DNA of 64,000 bases from Oscillospiraceae bacterium (GTDB lineage: Bacteria; Bacillota; Clostridia; Oscillospirales; Ruminococcaceae), in assembly GCA_018110905.1 (NCBI GenBank), contig JAGBAZ010000057.1:1-64000 (forward strand). The letters run 5' to 3'. The position numbers and the translations under genes are program-made. The notes beneath the pieces were generated by a model that did not search any database, had not been told where the DNA came from, and worked only from the letters and a program-made list of their open reading frames with translations. Shown here in pieces: positions 52,314 to 60,288 of the stretch. The stretch's first letter is position 1. Each line of letters starts with the position of its first letter.

Positions 52314-52330
52314 TTTTTCGCAGAGATAAA

Positions 52331-52362
52331 AGAAAAGAGCCTGCATTGCAGGCTCTTTTCTT
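52331..52362. terminator. Convergent terminator fakA / PfkB kinase
   Basis: AAAAGAGCCTGCA TTGCAGGCTCTTTT palindrome with A and T runs; bidirectional. Confidence 0.85.
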
Positions 52363-52386
52363 TTATTAAGCTTTGTTTATTTATTT

Positions 52387-53280
52387 TCAGTTTCCGAACT
52401 GATAACATTCTTCTATCATCGGAATGGAACTTGCGGCGCCCGCGCGGGAAACGGTTATGGAAGCGGCTTTTACAGCCATCATAAGGGCGTCCTTGGGCTT
52501 TGCGCCGCGGAGTACGGTTGCAAGGTAAAATCCGATAAGGGCATCTCCTGCGGCGGTTTTGTCCTTTACGGGAGCATCATATATTTTCTGATAATAAGTA
52601 TCTTCTTTTGTAATAAGCATTGAACCTCTTACTCCAAGGGTAAGAATTGTTTCCGCATTGGGGAAGGTCTTTTTTATTGCGGGAATAAGTGCTTCAAGGT
52701 CCATCGGGCTTGCGCCGGTAAATTCCGAAGCTTCAAAACGGTTTACAAAAACATAGGAAAGTTTTTCAAGGGGAAGATTTCTCAGATCCTTGGTAAAAGG
52801 AGCCGGATTAAGCGCAACTTTTGCACCGGCTGCAAGAGCTTTGTTGACAATGCTCTCGATCCCGTTTATTTCATTCTGCAAAAGAAGGATATCTCCCTTG
52901 CGAAGCTGGGCAACAGTATAATCTATCTGGTCATCAGTAACGGAAAGGTTTGCACCGCCGCAAACGATAATACTTTTGTTTCCTTCCGGAGTTACCTGGA
53001 TAAAAGCGTTCCCGGTGGGAATTTCCTTTTTGCGGATAAGAGAAGTGTTTACACCGTTTTTTTCAAGTATATTCAGAAGAAAAGCACCGTCGTTCATGCC
53101 GACACATCCGGCATGAAAAACATCTGCGCCGGCTCTTGCAATGGCAATGGATTGATTAAGACCTTTTCCTCCGGGAAAATAATTTGCTTTTTTTGCGCGC
53201 AAAGTTTCTTCCGGACGGACAATATGCTCCACCGGATAAACATGGTCAATATTTAGTGAACCGAAATTGATAATCTTCAT
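52387..53280 (-). CDS. PfkB-family carbohydrate kinase (ribokinase-like)
   Basis: This 297-residue ribokinase-like kinase begins NFGSLNIDHVYPVEHIVRPEET and has the GGKGLNQSIAIARAGADVFHAGCVG substrate motif, the anion-hole/catalytic motif DKTAAGDALIGFYLA with the base Asp, and NPAPFTKDL. The substrate may be ribose or another sugar/nucleoside. ATG 53280 starts the conserved fold; the open frame upstream runs through a repeat and the tRNA gene and is not coding. Spacing to GGAAGGGTG is slightly long (~10-12). No sugar transporter is adjacent. Confidence 0.92.
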   Translation of the reverse strand: MKIINFGSLNIDHVYPVEHIVRPEETLRAKKANYFPGGKGLNQSIAIARAGADVFHAGCVGMNDGAFLLNILEKNGVNTSLIRKKEIPTGNAFIQVTPEGNKSIIVCGGANLSVTDDQIDYTVAQLRKGDILLLQNEINGIESIVNKALAAGAKVALNPAPFTKDLRNLPLEKLSYVFVNRFEASEFTGASPMDLEALIPAIKKTFPNAETILTLGVRGSMLITKEDTYYQKIYDAPVKDKTAAGDALIGFYLATVLRGAKPKDALMMAVKAASITVSRAGAASSIPMIEECYQFGN

Positions 53281-53386
53281 AAGCGCATCACCCTTCCGCA
53301 ATACATTATACCAAAACTTTTCACTTTTGTAAGTGCTTTTTGTAAAATATTTTAAAAATTTGCGAAATATTGAACTGCCGCAACGA

Positions 53387-53531
53387 GGCGCAGCGGTCAA
53401 AAACCGCAAGGCGTATACCGAAGGGATTTTTGGGTACCGCAAGAGGGGAGCTTCAGGTTCGAATCCGAGATTTGGGTATAAAAAAATCCGGAACACTTTC
53501 GCATTCCGGATTACGTTTTGGTTGCCCCACG
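53387..53531. repeat. Tandem repeat copy A next to tRNA-Gln
   Basis: This 145-bp unit is repeated at 53581-53725 with about six mismatches (period 194 bp). It runs from GGCGCAGCGGTCAAAAA through AGGTTCGAATCCGAG, a terminator-like AATCCGGAA...TTCCGGATT hairpin, to GGTTGCCCCACG, which is the 3' end of the tRNA gene in copy B. The spacer (53532-53580) is itself a hairpin, AAAGATTGC / GCAATCTTT. Confidence 0.85.
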
Positions 53532-53580
53532 GGCAAAGATTGCGAAACGCGCCCTGTGGGCGATTCAGTGAGCAATCTTT

Positions 53581-53725
53581 GGCGCAGCGGTCAAAAATCG
53601 CAAGGCGTCTGCCGAAGGGATTTTTGGGCACCGCAAGAGGGGAGCTTCGGGTTCGAATCCGAGATTTGGGTATAAAAAAATCCGGAACGCTTTCGCATTC
53701 CGGATTACGTTTTGGTTGCCCCACG
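53581..53725. repeat. Tandem repeat copy B, overlapping tRNA-Gln 3' end
   Basis: Second copy of the 145-bp unit. Its last 10 bases are the 3' end of the tRNA-Gln gene on the minus strand (53716-53725). The AATCCGGAA / TTCCGGATT hairpin here (about 53677-53705) probably acts as the tRNA transcript terminator. No reading frame in either copy is credible. Confidence 0.85.
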
Positions 53726-53786
53726 AGGATTCGAACCCCGACAAACAGAGTCAGAGTCTGCCGTGCTACCGTTACACAATAGGGCA
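53716..53786 (-). tRNA. tRNA-Gln (anticodon CTG)
   Basis: Minus-strand cloverleaf of 71 bases: acceptor TGCCCTA pairs with TGGGGCA (one G-T), D-arm GTGTAACGGTAGCAC, anticodon stem GCAGA/TCTGT with loop CTCTGAC giving anticodon CTG (reads CAG, Gln), T-arm GGGGTTCGAATCCTCG, discriminator A. CCA is not encoded. A consensus promoter lies directly upstream. Confidence 0.92.
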
Positions 53787-53805
53787 ATATCTAACGTGCT
53801 TTACT

Positions 53806-53834
53806 ATTATATTCATATTTTGTCCATTTGTCAA
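53806..53834 (-). promoter_or_regulatory. tRNA-Gln promoter
   Basis: Minus-strand TTGACA (53829-53834), 17 bp, TATAAT (53806-53811): full consensus, as expected for a stable RNA. Confidence 0.85.
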
Positions 53835-53871
53835 TAGGAAATTTAAAATTTTTCAAAATTTTCTTCAGCTA

Positions 53872-53900
53872 TCGACAAAAGTTTTCCTTTGTATTATAAT
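53872..53900 (+). promoter_or_regulatory. trxA promoter
   Basis: TCGACA (53872-53877), 17 bp, TATAAT (53895-53900), 43 bp before the trxA start. Confidence 0.65.
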
Positions 53901-53943
53901 TTTAATGTAACAAATAATATTTTAAAAAACGGAGGAATTAAAA

Positions 53944-54258
53944 ATGTCTGCAATTCATTTTTCCCCAGAGGAATTCAACAAAACAATTTCCGAAAGCCCC
54001 GCAATTGTTGACTTTTGGGCAACCTGGTGCGGTCCCTGCAAAATGCTCGGTCCGGTTATCGACCAGATTGCCGAAGAACTCGAAGATAAAATCCCCGTCG
54101 GCAAAATCGATGTTGACGAATGCCGCGAAGTTGCAATGGAATATGGCGTAATGTCCATTCCCACCGTTATCTATTTCAAAAACGGCGTTGAATTAAAGCG
54201 TTTTGTGGGCGTCCAGAGCAAAGAAAAGCTTCTTGAAGCTGCAAAGGAACTTGAATAA
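53944..54258 (+). CDS. trxA: Thioredoxin
   Basis: This 104-residue thioredoxin has the active site FWATWCGPCKMLGPVIDQ (Cys 31 and 34 region), the DVDE segment and the cis-Pro motif SIPTVIYFKNG. It reduces disulfides in cytoplasmic proteins such as ribonucleotide reductase. GGAGG precedes the ATG by 8 bases. No thioredoxin reductase is adjacent. Confidence 0.96.
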   Translation: MSAIHFSPEEFNKTISESPAIVDFWATWCGPCKMLGPVIDQIAEELEDKIPVGKIDVDECREVAMEYGVMSIPTVIYFKNGVELKRFVGVQSKEKLLEAAKELE

Positions 54259-54267
54259 AAAAATTGG

Positions 54268-54333
54268 CGGGAGTAAGCTCCCGCCCTGCTGCTGATTCTT
54301 ATGACCTGCCCTTGCGGCGGGTCTTTTTTTATT
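54268..54333 (+). terminator. GCGGGAG repeat and terminator after trxA
   Basis: GGCGGGAGTAAGCTCCCGCC (54266-54285), a member of the dispersed GCGGGAG repeat, is followed by GACCTGCC CTTGC GGCGGGTC and a seven-T run (54303-54329). Confidence 0.75.
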
Positions 54334-54344
54334 TTATCCTTATC

Positions 54345-54488
54345 TTAAAAACCTATATGCGCCAAAAAAGTTCCAACGGCATAACCGATTCCATATGCCG
54401 CAAGCAAAAACATAAGTATCACAAAAAGCTTTTTAATAACAGCGGTGCTTTTTGTTCCTTTGTTTAAAAAAGCATTCCACTTTTCCAT
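54345..54488 (-). CDS. 47-residue membrane microprotein downstream of rarA
   Basis: A 47-codon frame starts at ATG 54488, 14 bp after the rarA stop, with AAAGGAG 8 bases upstream. The product begins MEKWNAFLNKGTKS, then one hydrophobic helix of about 24 residues (LFVILMFLLAAYGIGYAVGT) and ends FLAHIGF. The ideal ribosome-binding site, clean membrane segment and spacing argue for a real gene. I recognise no family; single-helix proteins of this sort often bind larger membrane partners. Confidence 0.75.
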   Translation of the reverse strand: MEKWNAFLNKGTKSTAVIKKLFVILMFLLAAYGIGYAVGTFLAHIGF

Positions 54489-54502
54489 TTTGGTTTCTCC
54501 TT

Positions 54503-55777
54503 TTATTCTTCCGCTTCCGCAACAAGTTTATCACGGTAAGCTTTTGCCGCCTGTTCGGTTTTGTTGTCGCCAAAATGGTAATAAACCCTGCCTTTAAGCG
54601 TATCCGGAAGATACTGCTGTTTCACATAGTGGTTTTTATAGTTATGGGCATATTTATATTTCGGCGGCTTGTGTCCTCCGGCGGATTTTGGATGAACGTT
54701 AACAAGATGCTCCGGAACTTCGCCGGAAAGACCGCTGCGGACATCTTCAAGGGCAGCATTTATAGCCTCAACTCCGCTGTTGGATTTCGGTGCAGTGCAA
54801 AGAAGAATAACAGCATCTGCCAAAGGGAGCTGTGCTTCCGGAAGGCCGAGCTGTAAAGCGGTATCCACGCAGGCTTTTACTATCGGAATCGCCATCGGAT
54901 AAGCAAGGCCGACGTCCTCGCAGGCAATTGCCAGAAGGCGGCGGCAAGGCGAAATTATATCTCCCGCATCAATAAATCTTGCAAGATAATGGAGCGCGGC
55001 GTTTTCGTCCGAACCTCGGACAGATTTATGAAAGGCGGAAAGGATCTCAAAATGGTCGTCCCCTTCCTTATCATATCGGTTTGCGCTTCTTTGAGCAGCG
55101 GAATGAGCATCTTCCAGTGAAAGCACTCTTTCTCCGTGCTCATTAAGCTTTGAACCAAGCCAGCAAGCCTCCAGAGCGTTAAGCGCTTTGCGTGCATCGC
55201 CGGAACAGTTGTAGGAAATATGGCGCAGAACACCTTCCTCCGCAATTATCTTTGTTCCATCGTCGTGCTCAAGTTTTTCAAGTGCTCTTTCAAGAGCACG
55301 CTCGATTTTGGAAGGTTCAATTGGCTTGAATTCAAAAACGGTACTGCGGCTTAAAATGGCGTTATAAACGTAAAAATAAGGGTTTTCGGTGGTGGAAGCA
55401 ATAAGCGTTACCCTGCCGTCTTCTATGAATTCAAGAAGGGTCTGCTGCTGCTTTTTGTTAAGATACTGGATCTCATCAAGATACAGCAAAACGCCCTGAG
55501 CACCGTCTATTCCGGCAGTTTCCGCAAAAACTTCTTTTATATCCGCGGTTGAGCACGAAGTTCCGTTAAGGTGGCAAAGTTTTTTGTTCGCAATTTTTGC
55601 AATTATCCTGGCAACAGTTGTTTTTCCGGTTCCGGAAGGTCCGAAGAAAATAAGGTTGGGAATAACACCTGAATCCGCAATTTTGCGAAGGAGTTTTCCT
55701 TCGCCAAGGATATGCTGCTGGCCGCAGACTTCGGATAATTCAGTTGGTCTTAATCTGTCGGCAAGGGGTGCGGACAT
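54503..55777 (-). CDS. rarA: Replication-associated recombination protein A (RarA/MgsA AAA+ ATPase)
   Basis: This 424-residue clamp-loader-like ATPase begins PLADRLRPTELSEVCGQQHILGEG, has Walker A FFGPSGTGKTT, Walker B LLYLDEIQYLNKKQQ, sensor 1 ASTTENP and the SGDARKALNALE sensor 2 region. The C-terminal tetramerisation domain has IACEDVGLAYPMA and PPKYKYAHNY. RarA acts at stalled replication forks. A promoter is not obvious in the 26-bp gap to glyA, so it may be transcribed from glyA. Confidence 0.95.
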   Translation of the reverse strand: MSAPLADRLRPTELSEVCGQQHILGEGKLLRKIADSGVIPNLIFFGPSGTGKTTVARIIAKIANKKLCHLNGTSCSTADIKEVFAETAGIDGAQGVLLYLDEIQYLNKKQQQTLLEFIEDGRVTLIASTTENPYFYVYNAILSRSTVFEFKPIEPSKIERALERALEKLEHDDGTKIIAEEGVLRHISYNCSGDARKALNALEACWLGSKLNEHGERVLSLEDAHSAAQRSANRYDKEGDDHFEILSAFHKSVRGSDENAALHYLARFIDAGDIISPCRRLLAIACEDVGLAYPMAIPIVKACVDTALQLGLPEAQLPLADAVILLCTAPKSNSGVEAINAALEDVRSGLSGEVPEHLVNVHPKSAGGHKPPKYKYAHNYKNHYVKQQYLPDTLKGRVYYHFGDNKTEQAAKAYRDKLVAEAEE

Positions 55778-55803
55778 TCGGTGTCATCTCTTTTCGGTAA
55801 AAA

Positions 55804-57057
55804 TTATTCGTAAAGCGGGAATTTTCTGCAAAGTTCGGCAACGCCTTTTTTCACTTCATCGGCGCTGTTTTCATAATCAAAAGTGATCTTTGCAATAAAT
55901 TCCGCAATTTTTTCCATCTCTTCCGGTCCAAAACCTCTTGTTGTTACGGAAGGTGTTCCAAGGCGAAGTCCGCTTGTTACAAAAGGAGAAGCCGGATCGT
56001 TCGGAATCATGTTTTTGTTGGCGGTAATATTTACTTCGTCAAGTCTGCGTTCAAGTTCTTTTCCGGAAACACCGGTTTCACGAAGATCGAGCATCATAAG
56101 ATGGTTATCGGTTCCGTTGGAAACAAGTTTAAGTCCGTTTTTGATAAGGGCATCCGCAAGAGCTTTTGCGTTTTCAACAACTTTTTTCTGATAGTCTTTA
56201 AATTCCGGTTTAAGTGCTTCGCCAAAGCAAACTGCCTTTGCGGCAATTATGTGCTCAAGCGGGCCTCCCTGTGTTCCGGGAAAAACCGCTTTGTCAACCT
56301 GCTTTGCGTATTGTTCTTTGCAAAGGATAAGTCCGCCGCGGGGTCCACGAAGGGTTTTATGAGTGGTGCTTGTAACAACGTCCGCATAAGGAATCGGAGA
56401 TTCGTGTTCGCCTGCGGCAATAAGTCCGGCAATATGAGCCATATCGACCATCATATAAGCACCGACTTCGTCACAGATTTCGCGGATTTTTTTGAAATCT
56501 ATAGCTCTCGGATAGGCAGAAGCACCGGAAACAATTATTTTTGGCTTACATTCAAGTGCAATTCTTCTTACCTCATCATAATCAATAAGTCCGGTTTCCG
56601 GATCAACACCATAGGGAACAAAATTATAGGATTTTCCGGAAAAATTTACCGGGCTTCCGTGAGTAAGGTGTCCGCCCTCCGCAAGGTTCATTCCCATAAT
56701 GGTATCGCCCAGTTCTGCAAAGGCAAAATATGCCGCAAGGTTCGCCTGGGAACCGGAATGGGGTTGAACGTTTGCGTGTTCCGCACCGAAAAGTTTGCAG
56801 GCGCGTTCTCTTGCGATGTTTTCCACCCTGTCAACATATTTGCATCCGCCGTAATATCTGTGACCAGGATAACCTTCCGCATATTTGTTGGTAAGAGCAG
56901 AACCCATTGCAGCCATCACCGCCGAAGAAACAAAGTTTTCGGAAGCAATAAGTTCAATATTGTCGCGCTGACGCATTAATTCATCATGCATTGCTTCCGC
57001 AAGTTCAGGGTCCTGGGCATAAACGAAACCTATCGTATCTATTTTATCGCTATACAT
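55804..57057 (-). CDS. glyA: Serine hydroxymethyltransferase
   Basis: A 417-residue PLP enzyme interconverting serine and glycine with tetrahydrofolate. Seen are [69 protein letters not shown], the PLP lysine motif [13 protein letters not shown] and the C-terminal [16 protein letters not shown] 57057 is chosen with AAAGGGAG upstream. No glycine riboswitch is seen in the leader. Confidence 0.96.
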   Translation of the reverse strand: MYSDKIDTIGFVYAQDPELAEAMHDELMRQRDNIELIASENFVSSAVMAAMGSALTNKYAEGYPGHRYYGGCKYVDRVENIARERACKLFGAEHANVQPHSGSQANLAAYFAFAELGDTIMGMNLAEGGHLTHGSPVNFSGKSYNFVPYGVDPETGLIDYDEVRRIALECKPKIIVSGASAYPRAIDFKKIREICDEVGAYMMVDMAHIAGLIAAGEHESPIPYADVVTSTTHKTLRGPRGGLILCKEQYAKQVDKAVFPGTQGGPLEHIIAAKAVCFGEALKPEFKDYQKKVVENAKALADALIKNGLKLVSNGTDNHLMMLDLRETGVSGKELERRLDEVNITANKNMIPNDPASPFVTSGLRLGTPSVTTRGFGPEEMEKIAEFIAKITFDYENSADEVKKGVAELCRKFPLYE

Positions 57058-57170
57058 AATTTTCTCCCTTTCACACAAAATTTTCTATTATAGATTATAA
57101 AATAAACTATTTAAAAAAACAATGGATTTTAAATATTTCGGCATTTTTCCACAATTATTTTTTATTATGC

Positions 57171-57199
57171 TTTAAAGAAATATTCTTTTATGTTATAAT
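57171..57199 (+). promoter_or_regulatory. Lipid kinase promoter
   Basis: TTTAAA (57171-57176), 17 bp, TATAAT (57194-57199); weak -35, good -10. Confidence 0.5.
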
Positions 57200-57232
57200 T
57201 TATATATTACCCTTTCGGAGGTTTTTAAAACC

Positions 57233-58159
57233 ATGAATTATGTTTTCATAATAAACCCCGCGGCAGGAAAAGGCGGAAGATCCGACAGCATTGCGAAAAA
57301 AATCCGCACTTTTTTTGAAAACCGCGAAGAAAAAGTTCATATATATCTTTCGAAATGCCCCGGGGACGCTATCCGCTTCGGAAAGGAATTTCCGATTCCC
57401 GAAGGCGAGGAAGTTTGCTTTGTTGCCTGCGGCGGCGACGGAACTTTTTACGAAACCGTAAACGGAGCTTTCGGAAGACCGGGCGCAAGTTTTGCTGTTT
57501 ATCCTTCCGGTTCCGGAAACGATTTTATCAAAACCGTTGGCGGAAAACCCGAAGATTACCTCGACCTTCAGAAGCTTGTTGACGGAAAAACAAAAATTTT
57601 TGATGCTCTTCAGTGCGGCGAAAAAATCTGCTGCAACATCTGCAACATCGGCGTCGATTCAGTGATTGCAGACCGCATCAACCGTTACAAAACCATTCCC
57701 GGAGTTTCCGGTTCTATGGCATATAACATTTCCACCGCCGTAACCATCGGCGGAGGAATTTTTGGCGGACTTGCAAAACCGATGAAAATCACTCTTGATA
57801 ACGGCGAAGTTTTTGAGGATAAATATATGTTTGCCGTTTTTGGAAACGGAAGAGTCTATGGCGGCGGATATCACGCTGTTCCGGAGGCAAAACTTGATGA
57901 CGGGCTTATCGATCTGTGCACCGTTTCCGAAATCGGAATCCTTCGCATTGCAAAAGTCATCGGAATTTACAAAAAAGGTGAGCATATCGGCCACCCTGCC
58001 CTTGCGGATGTTTTAAATACCCGCCACTGCACCGGAGCAAAAGTTGAAAGTTCCGAACTTCTGACCATAAGTGTTGACGGTGAAATTTCCAAAAGCCATT
58101 CCATCGAAATAAAAATCCTTCCGGCTTCCCTTCCTTTCAGAATTCCTGCTTTTGAATGA
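57233..58159 (+). CDS. Diacylglycerol/lipid kinase family protein
   Basis: This 308-residue DAGK-catalytic-domain protein has the N-terminal YVFIINPAAGKGG, the nucleotide motif VACGGDGTFYETVNG, VYPSGSGNDF and the C-terminal DGEISKSHSIEIKILP. The family phosphorylates diacylglycerol (DgkB) or related lipids at the membrane. It is followed at once (ATG 2 bp after stop) by the DNA glycosylase gene. Confidence 0.92.
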   Translation: MNYVFIINPAAGKGGRSDSIAKKIRTFFENREEKVHIYLSKCPGDAIRFGKEFPIPEGEEVCFVACGGDGTFYETVNGAFGRPGASFAVYPSGSGNDFIKTVGGKPEDYLDLQKLVDGKTKIFDALQCGEKICCNICNIGVDSVIADRINRYKTIPGVSGSMAYNISTAVTIGGGIFGGLAKPMKITLDNGEVFEDKYMFAVFGNGRVYGGGYHAVPEAKLDDGLIDLCTVSEIGILRIAKVIGIYKKGEHIGHPALADVLNTRHCTGAKVESSELLTISVDGEISKSHSIEIKILPASLPFRIPAFE

Positions 58160-58160
58160 T

Positions 58161-58658
58161 ATGAAAACAGAAAGAATTATTCACGCATTCAGTCCGGTTT
58201 TCGATTCCGAAAGCCGGATTCTTGTTCTTGGAACAATGCCTTCGCCGAAAAGCCGCGAACTCGGTTTTTATTATTCCCATCCAAGGAACCGTTTCTGGCC
58301 TGTTCTTGCAAAACTTTTTGGCGAAGAAGTTCCGGAAACGCCCGAAGAAAAAGCAGATTTCTGCCTCCGACACAAAATTGCCCTTTGGGATGTTCTTAAA
58401 GAATGCGATATCGAAGGTGCTTCGGATTCAAGCATAAAAAATGCCGTTCCAAACGATATTTCCGTTATCCTCAAAAATGCGGATATAAAAGCTGTTTTTA
58501 CAACCGGAGCAGCTGCGGCAAAACTTTATAAAAAATTTATCGAACCGGAAACAAAAATTCCGGCAATCGCTTTACCTTCAACAAGCCCCGCAAACGCGAA
58601 AGTTAAGTTTGAGGAACTTGTTGAGGAATACCGAAAAGTTTTGGATTATATTGTGTAG
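58161..58658 (+). CDS. DNA-deoxyinosine glycosylase (Mug/UDG superfamily)
   Basis: This 165-residue protein has the family-6 (HDG) uracil-DNA glycosylase superfamily pattern: LVLGTMPSPKSRELGFYYSHPRNRFWPVL with the motif-1 Asn, LWDVLKECDIEGASDSSI, and LPSTSPANA. It excises hypoxanthine (deamination product) from DNA. ATG 58161 starts in the stop region of the lipid kinase gene (TGATATG) without its own clear ribosome-binding site, so it depends on translational coupling. Confidence 0.9.
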   Translation: MKTERIIHAFSPVFDSESRILVLGTMPSPKSRELGFYYSHPRNRFWPVLAKLFGEEVPETPEEKADFCLRHKIALWDVLKECDIEGASDSSIKNAVPNDISVILKNADIKAVFTTGAAAAKLYKKFIEPETKIPAIALPSTSPANAKVKFEELVEEYRKVLDYIV

Positions 58659-58800
58659 GGGCGGATATTATCCGCCCTTTTCTTGTTAAGACGAGGTTCA
58701 CCCGTCATCTTTTTCTGCAATAAACAACAAAAATCCACCTTTTCTCGGAGAAAGATTATAAAAAACGGAACGGTCAAGACCGTTCCCTACATTTATACAA
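58655..58800. repeat. Cluster of dispersed palindromic repeats
   Basis: The gap after the glycosylase gene contains TGTAGGGGCGGATATTATCCGCCC (a GGGCGGAT...ATCCGCC hairpin), GAGGTTCACCCGTCATC and AACGGAACGGTCAAGACCGTTCCCTACA. The last type recurs at 61846 (AAGACCGTTCCG). No gene is seen. Confidence 0.55.
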
Positions 58801-58833
58801 AAATCCGTCCGGAATTTCCGGACGGATTTTTTT
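58801..58833. terminator. Terminator after fabD-like gene
   Basis: AAATCCGTCCGG AATTT CCGGACGGATTT with A/T runs; bidirectional. Confidence 0.85.
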
Positions 58834-58834
58834 G

Positions 58835-59764
58835 TTACTCTTTGATTTTTCCTGCGATTTTTTTAAGGTCTTCAATGCTGTCGGCAACAAAGGCTTTTTC
58901 TTCGCCGGCAACGTTTTTGACTGCGGTGAAAAGGTCCTTGTCTTTTCCGAGAATTACGAAAGCATCGAAGCCATCGTCAACCGCGGCGGAAAGAGCTTCG
59001 TAAAAACGAACGGCGTTCACCTGCTGTTTTGCAAAATAATCGGACGGAAGAGTCATAACGTCAACAAGTTTTCCATATAAAGTGGAGTACATCTTTGTTG
59101 AAAGTTCGTGATGTTCGATTCCGCGCATTGCGTCCTGGAGTTTTGAAACATAGGGGAAAACCATAACGGTATGGAGCGCAAGGGAATCGCGGAGTTTTGT
59201 GGGGTTGACCTTGTGTTTTGCAAGTTCGGTAAGAACAGCCTTAAGTCCTTCCTCATCGCCTACAACAACGGTCTGTTCCGGTGCTTCAACGGCGGTCATC
59301 TGAACAAATCCCGCAAGGCACTTATCGGAAACAAGGCTTACAAATTCGTGTTTTACGTTGCGGAGGCGATAAGCATCAAGTTTTCCTGCGCCAACAGCCG
59401 CTTTTCTCATATCGCGGTAAGCGTTTGCAACGGCGATACCGTCCTCGAGGGTGAAAACTCCGCCGGCGGTCATTGCGGTAATTTCGCCTGCGCTGTAACC
59501 AATAAGTGCTTCTGCTTCCGGAAGAATATCTTTTGCAGCTTCATAAAGAGCCAGTTCCTGAAGAAACTGGAGCTGGAAGGAAATATCTTCGGCGGTAACT
59601 TCCGCAGCTTTTCCTTTTACAGAAAGGTTTTCGGCATCAAGTTCAAGAACTTTTGATGCGTTTTCATAAATTTCCTTGGTTTTTTCGGAATAATCACAAA
59701 TTCCCTTTCCCATTCCTGCGTGGGAACAGCCATATCCCGGGAATACAAAAGCTATTTTTTTCAA
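58835..59764 (-). CDS. FabD-like malonyl/acyl-CoA:ACP transacylase, divergent
   Basis: A 309-residue acyltransferase-fold protein. It keeps the catalytic Ser (ALIGYSAGEITAMTAGG), Arg in AYRDMR, His in LALHTVMVFP and a Gln in FAKQQVNAVRF. The oxyanion motif reads FPGYGCSHAGMG where FabD has FPGQGSQ, and the elbow has GYSAGE instead of GHSxGE. It is thus a divergent FabD or a related acyltransferase acting on the ACP encoded divergently next door. The start is TTG 59764 with GGAGGGC upstream; no ATG fits. Confidence 0.85.
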   Translation of the reverse strand: MKKIAFVFPGYGCSHAGMGKGICDYSEKTKEIYENASKVLELDAENLSVKGKAAEVTAEDISFQLQFLQELALYEAAKDILPEAEALIGYSAGEITAMTAGGVFTLEDGIAVANAYRDMRKAAVGAGKLDAYRLRNVKHEFVSLVSDKCLAGFVQMTAVEAPEQTVVVGDEEGLKAVLTELAKHKVNPTKLRDSLALHTVMVFPYVSKLQDAMRGIEHHELSTKMYSTLYGKLVDVMTLPSDYFAKQQVNAVRFYEALSAAVDDGFDAFVILGKDKDLFTAVKNVAGEEKAFVADSIEDLKKIAGKIKE

Positions 59765-59878
59765 GATAAAAAGCCCTCCGTAAAAAATAATACAGAATAA
59801 TACAAATACTAATATACCATAAATTCCGCCGATTTCAAGATTAAACCGAAAACTTAAAATAAATTTATCCAAAAATCA

Positions 59879-59907
59879 TTGACAACTTAAAATGTTTTAT
59901 ATATTAT
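59879..59907 (+). promoter_or_regulatory. acpP promoter
   Basis: TTGACA (59879-59884), 17 bp, TATTAT (59902-59907). No FapR-like palindrome is obvious. Confidence 0.75.
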
Positions 59908-59969
59908 ATTTAAAGGCAAAACAAACAGCTTAAAAAGCCTGTTTTTTTATTATTAGGAGGTAATTTTCA

Positions 59970-60197
59970 ATGGTATTTGAAAAAGTAAGAGAAATTCTTT
60001 GCGATCAGCTTGACATCGATCCTGACGAAATCACTCTCGATACCGACATTGTCAACGATCTTGGCGCAGATTCCCTCGATCTCGTTGATTTTGTAATGTC
60101 CCTTGAAGATGAATTCGACAAAGAAATCCCCGACGAAGATGTTGAAAACATCAGAACCATCGGCGATATCGTTTCTTACATCGAGAATTCCCTTTAA
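59970..60197 (+). CDS. acpP: Acyl carrier protein
   Basis: This 75-residue acidic ACP has the phosphopantetheine Ser in [18 protein letters not shown] and helix 3 [17 protein letters not shown]. It carries acyl groups for fatty acid synthesis. AGGAGG lies 8 bases before ATG. It faces the FabD-like gene divergently and precedes proS by 91 bp, with a GCGGAACTTCTTGTTCCGC hairpin between. Confidence 0.96.
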   Translation: MVFEKVREILCDQLDIDPDEITLDTDIVNDLGADSLDLVDFVMSLEDEFDKEIPDEDVENIRTIGDIVSYIENSL

Positions 60198-60288
60198 TCT
60201 TTCGATAATTTTAAAGAATATTGGAAATGAAGATCGCGGAACTTCTTGTTCCGCTATTTTCGTTTATACCAGTAAGGAGTTGTAAAAA

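Noticed and set aside
53440..53490. TTCGAATCC word in the 145-bp repeats read as a second tRNA
   Set aside because: No acceptor, D or anticodon arm can be drawn on the plus strand, and the T-stem pairs poorly.
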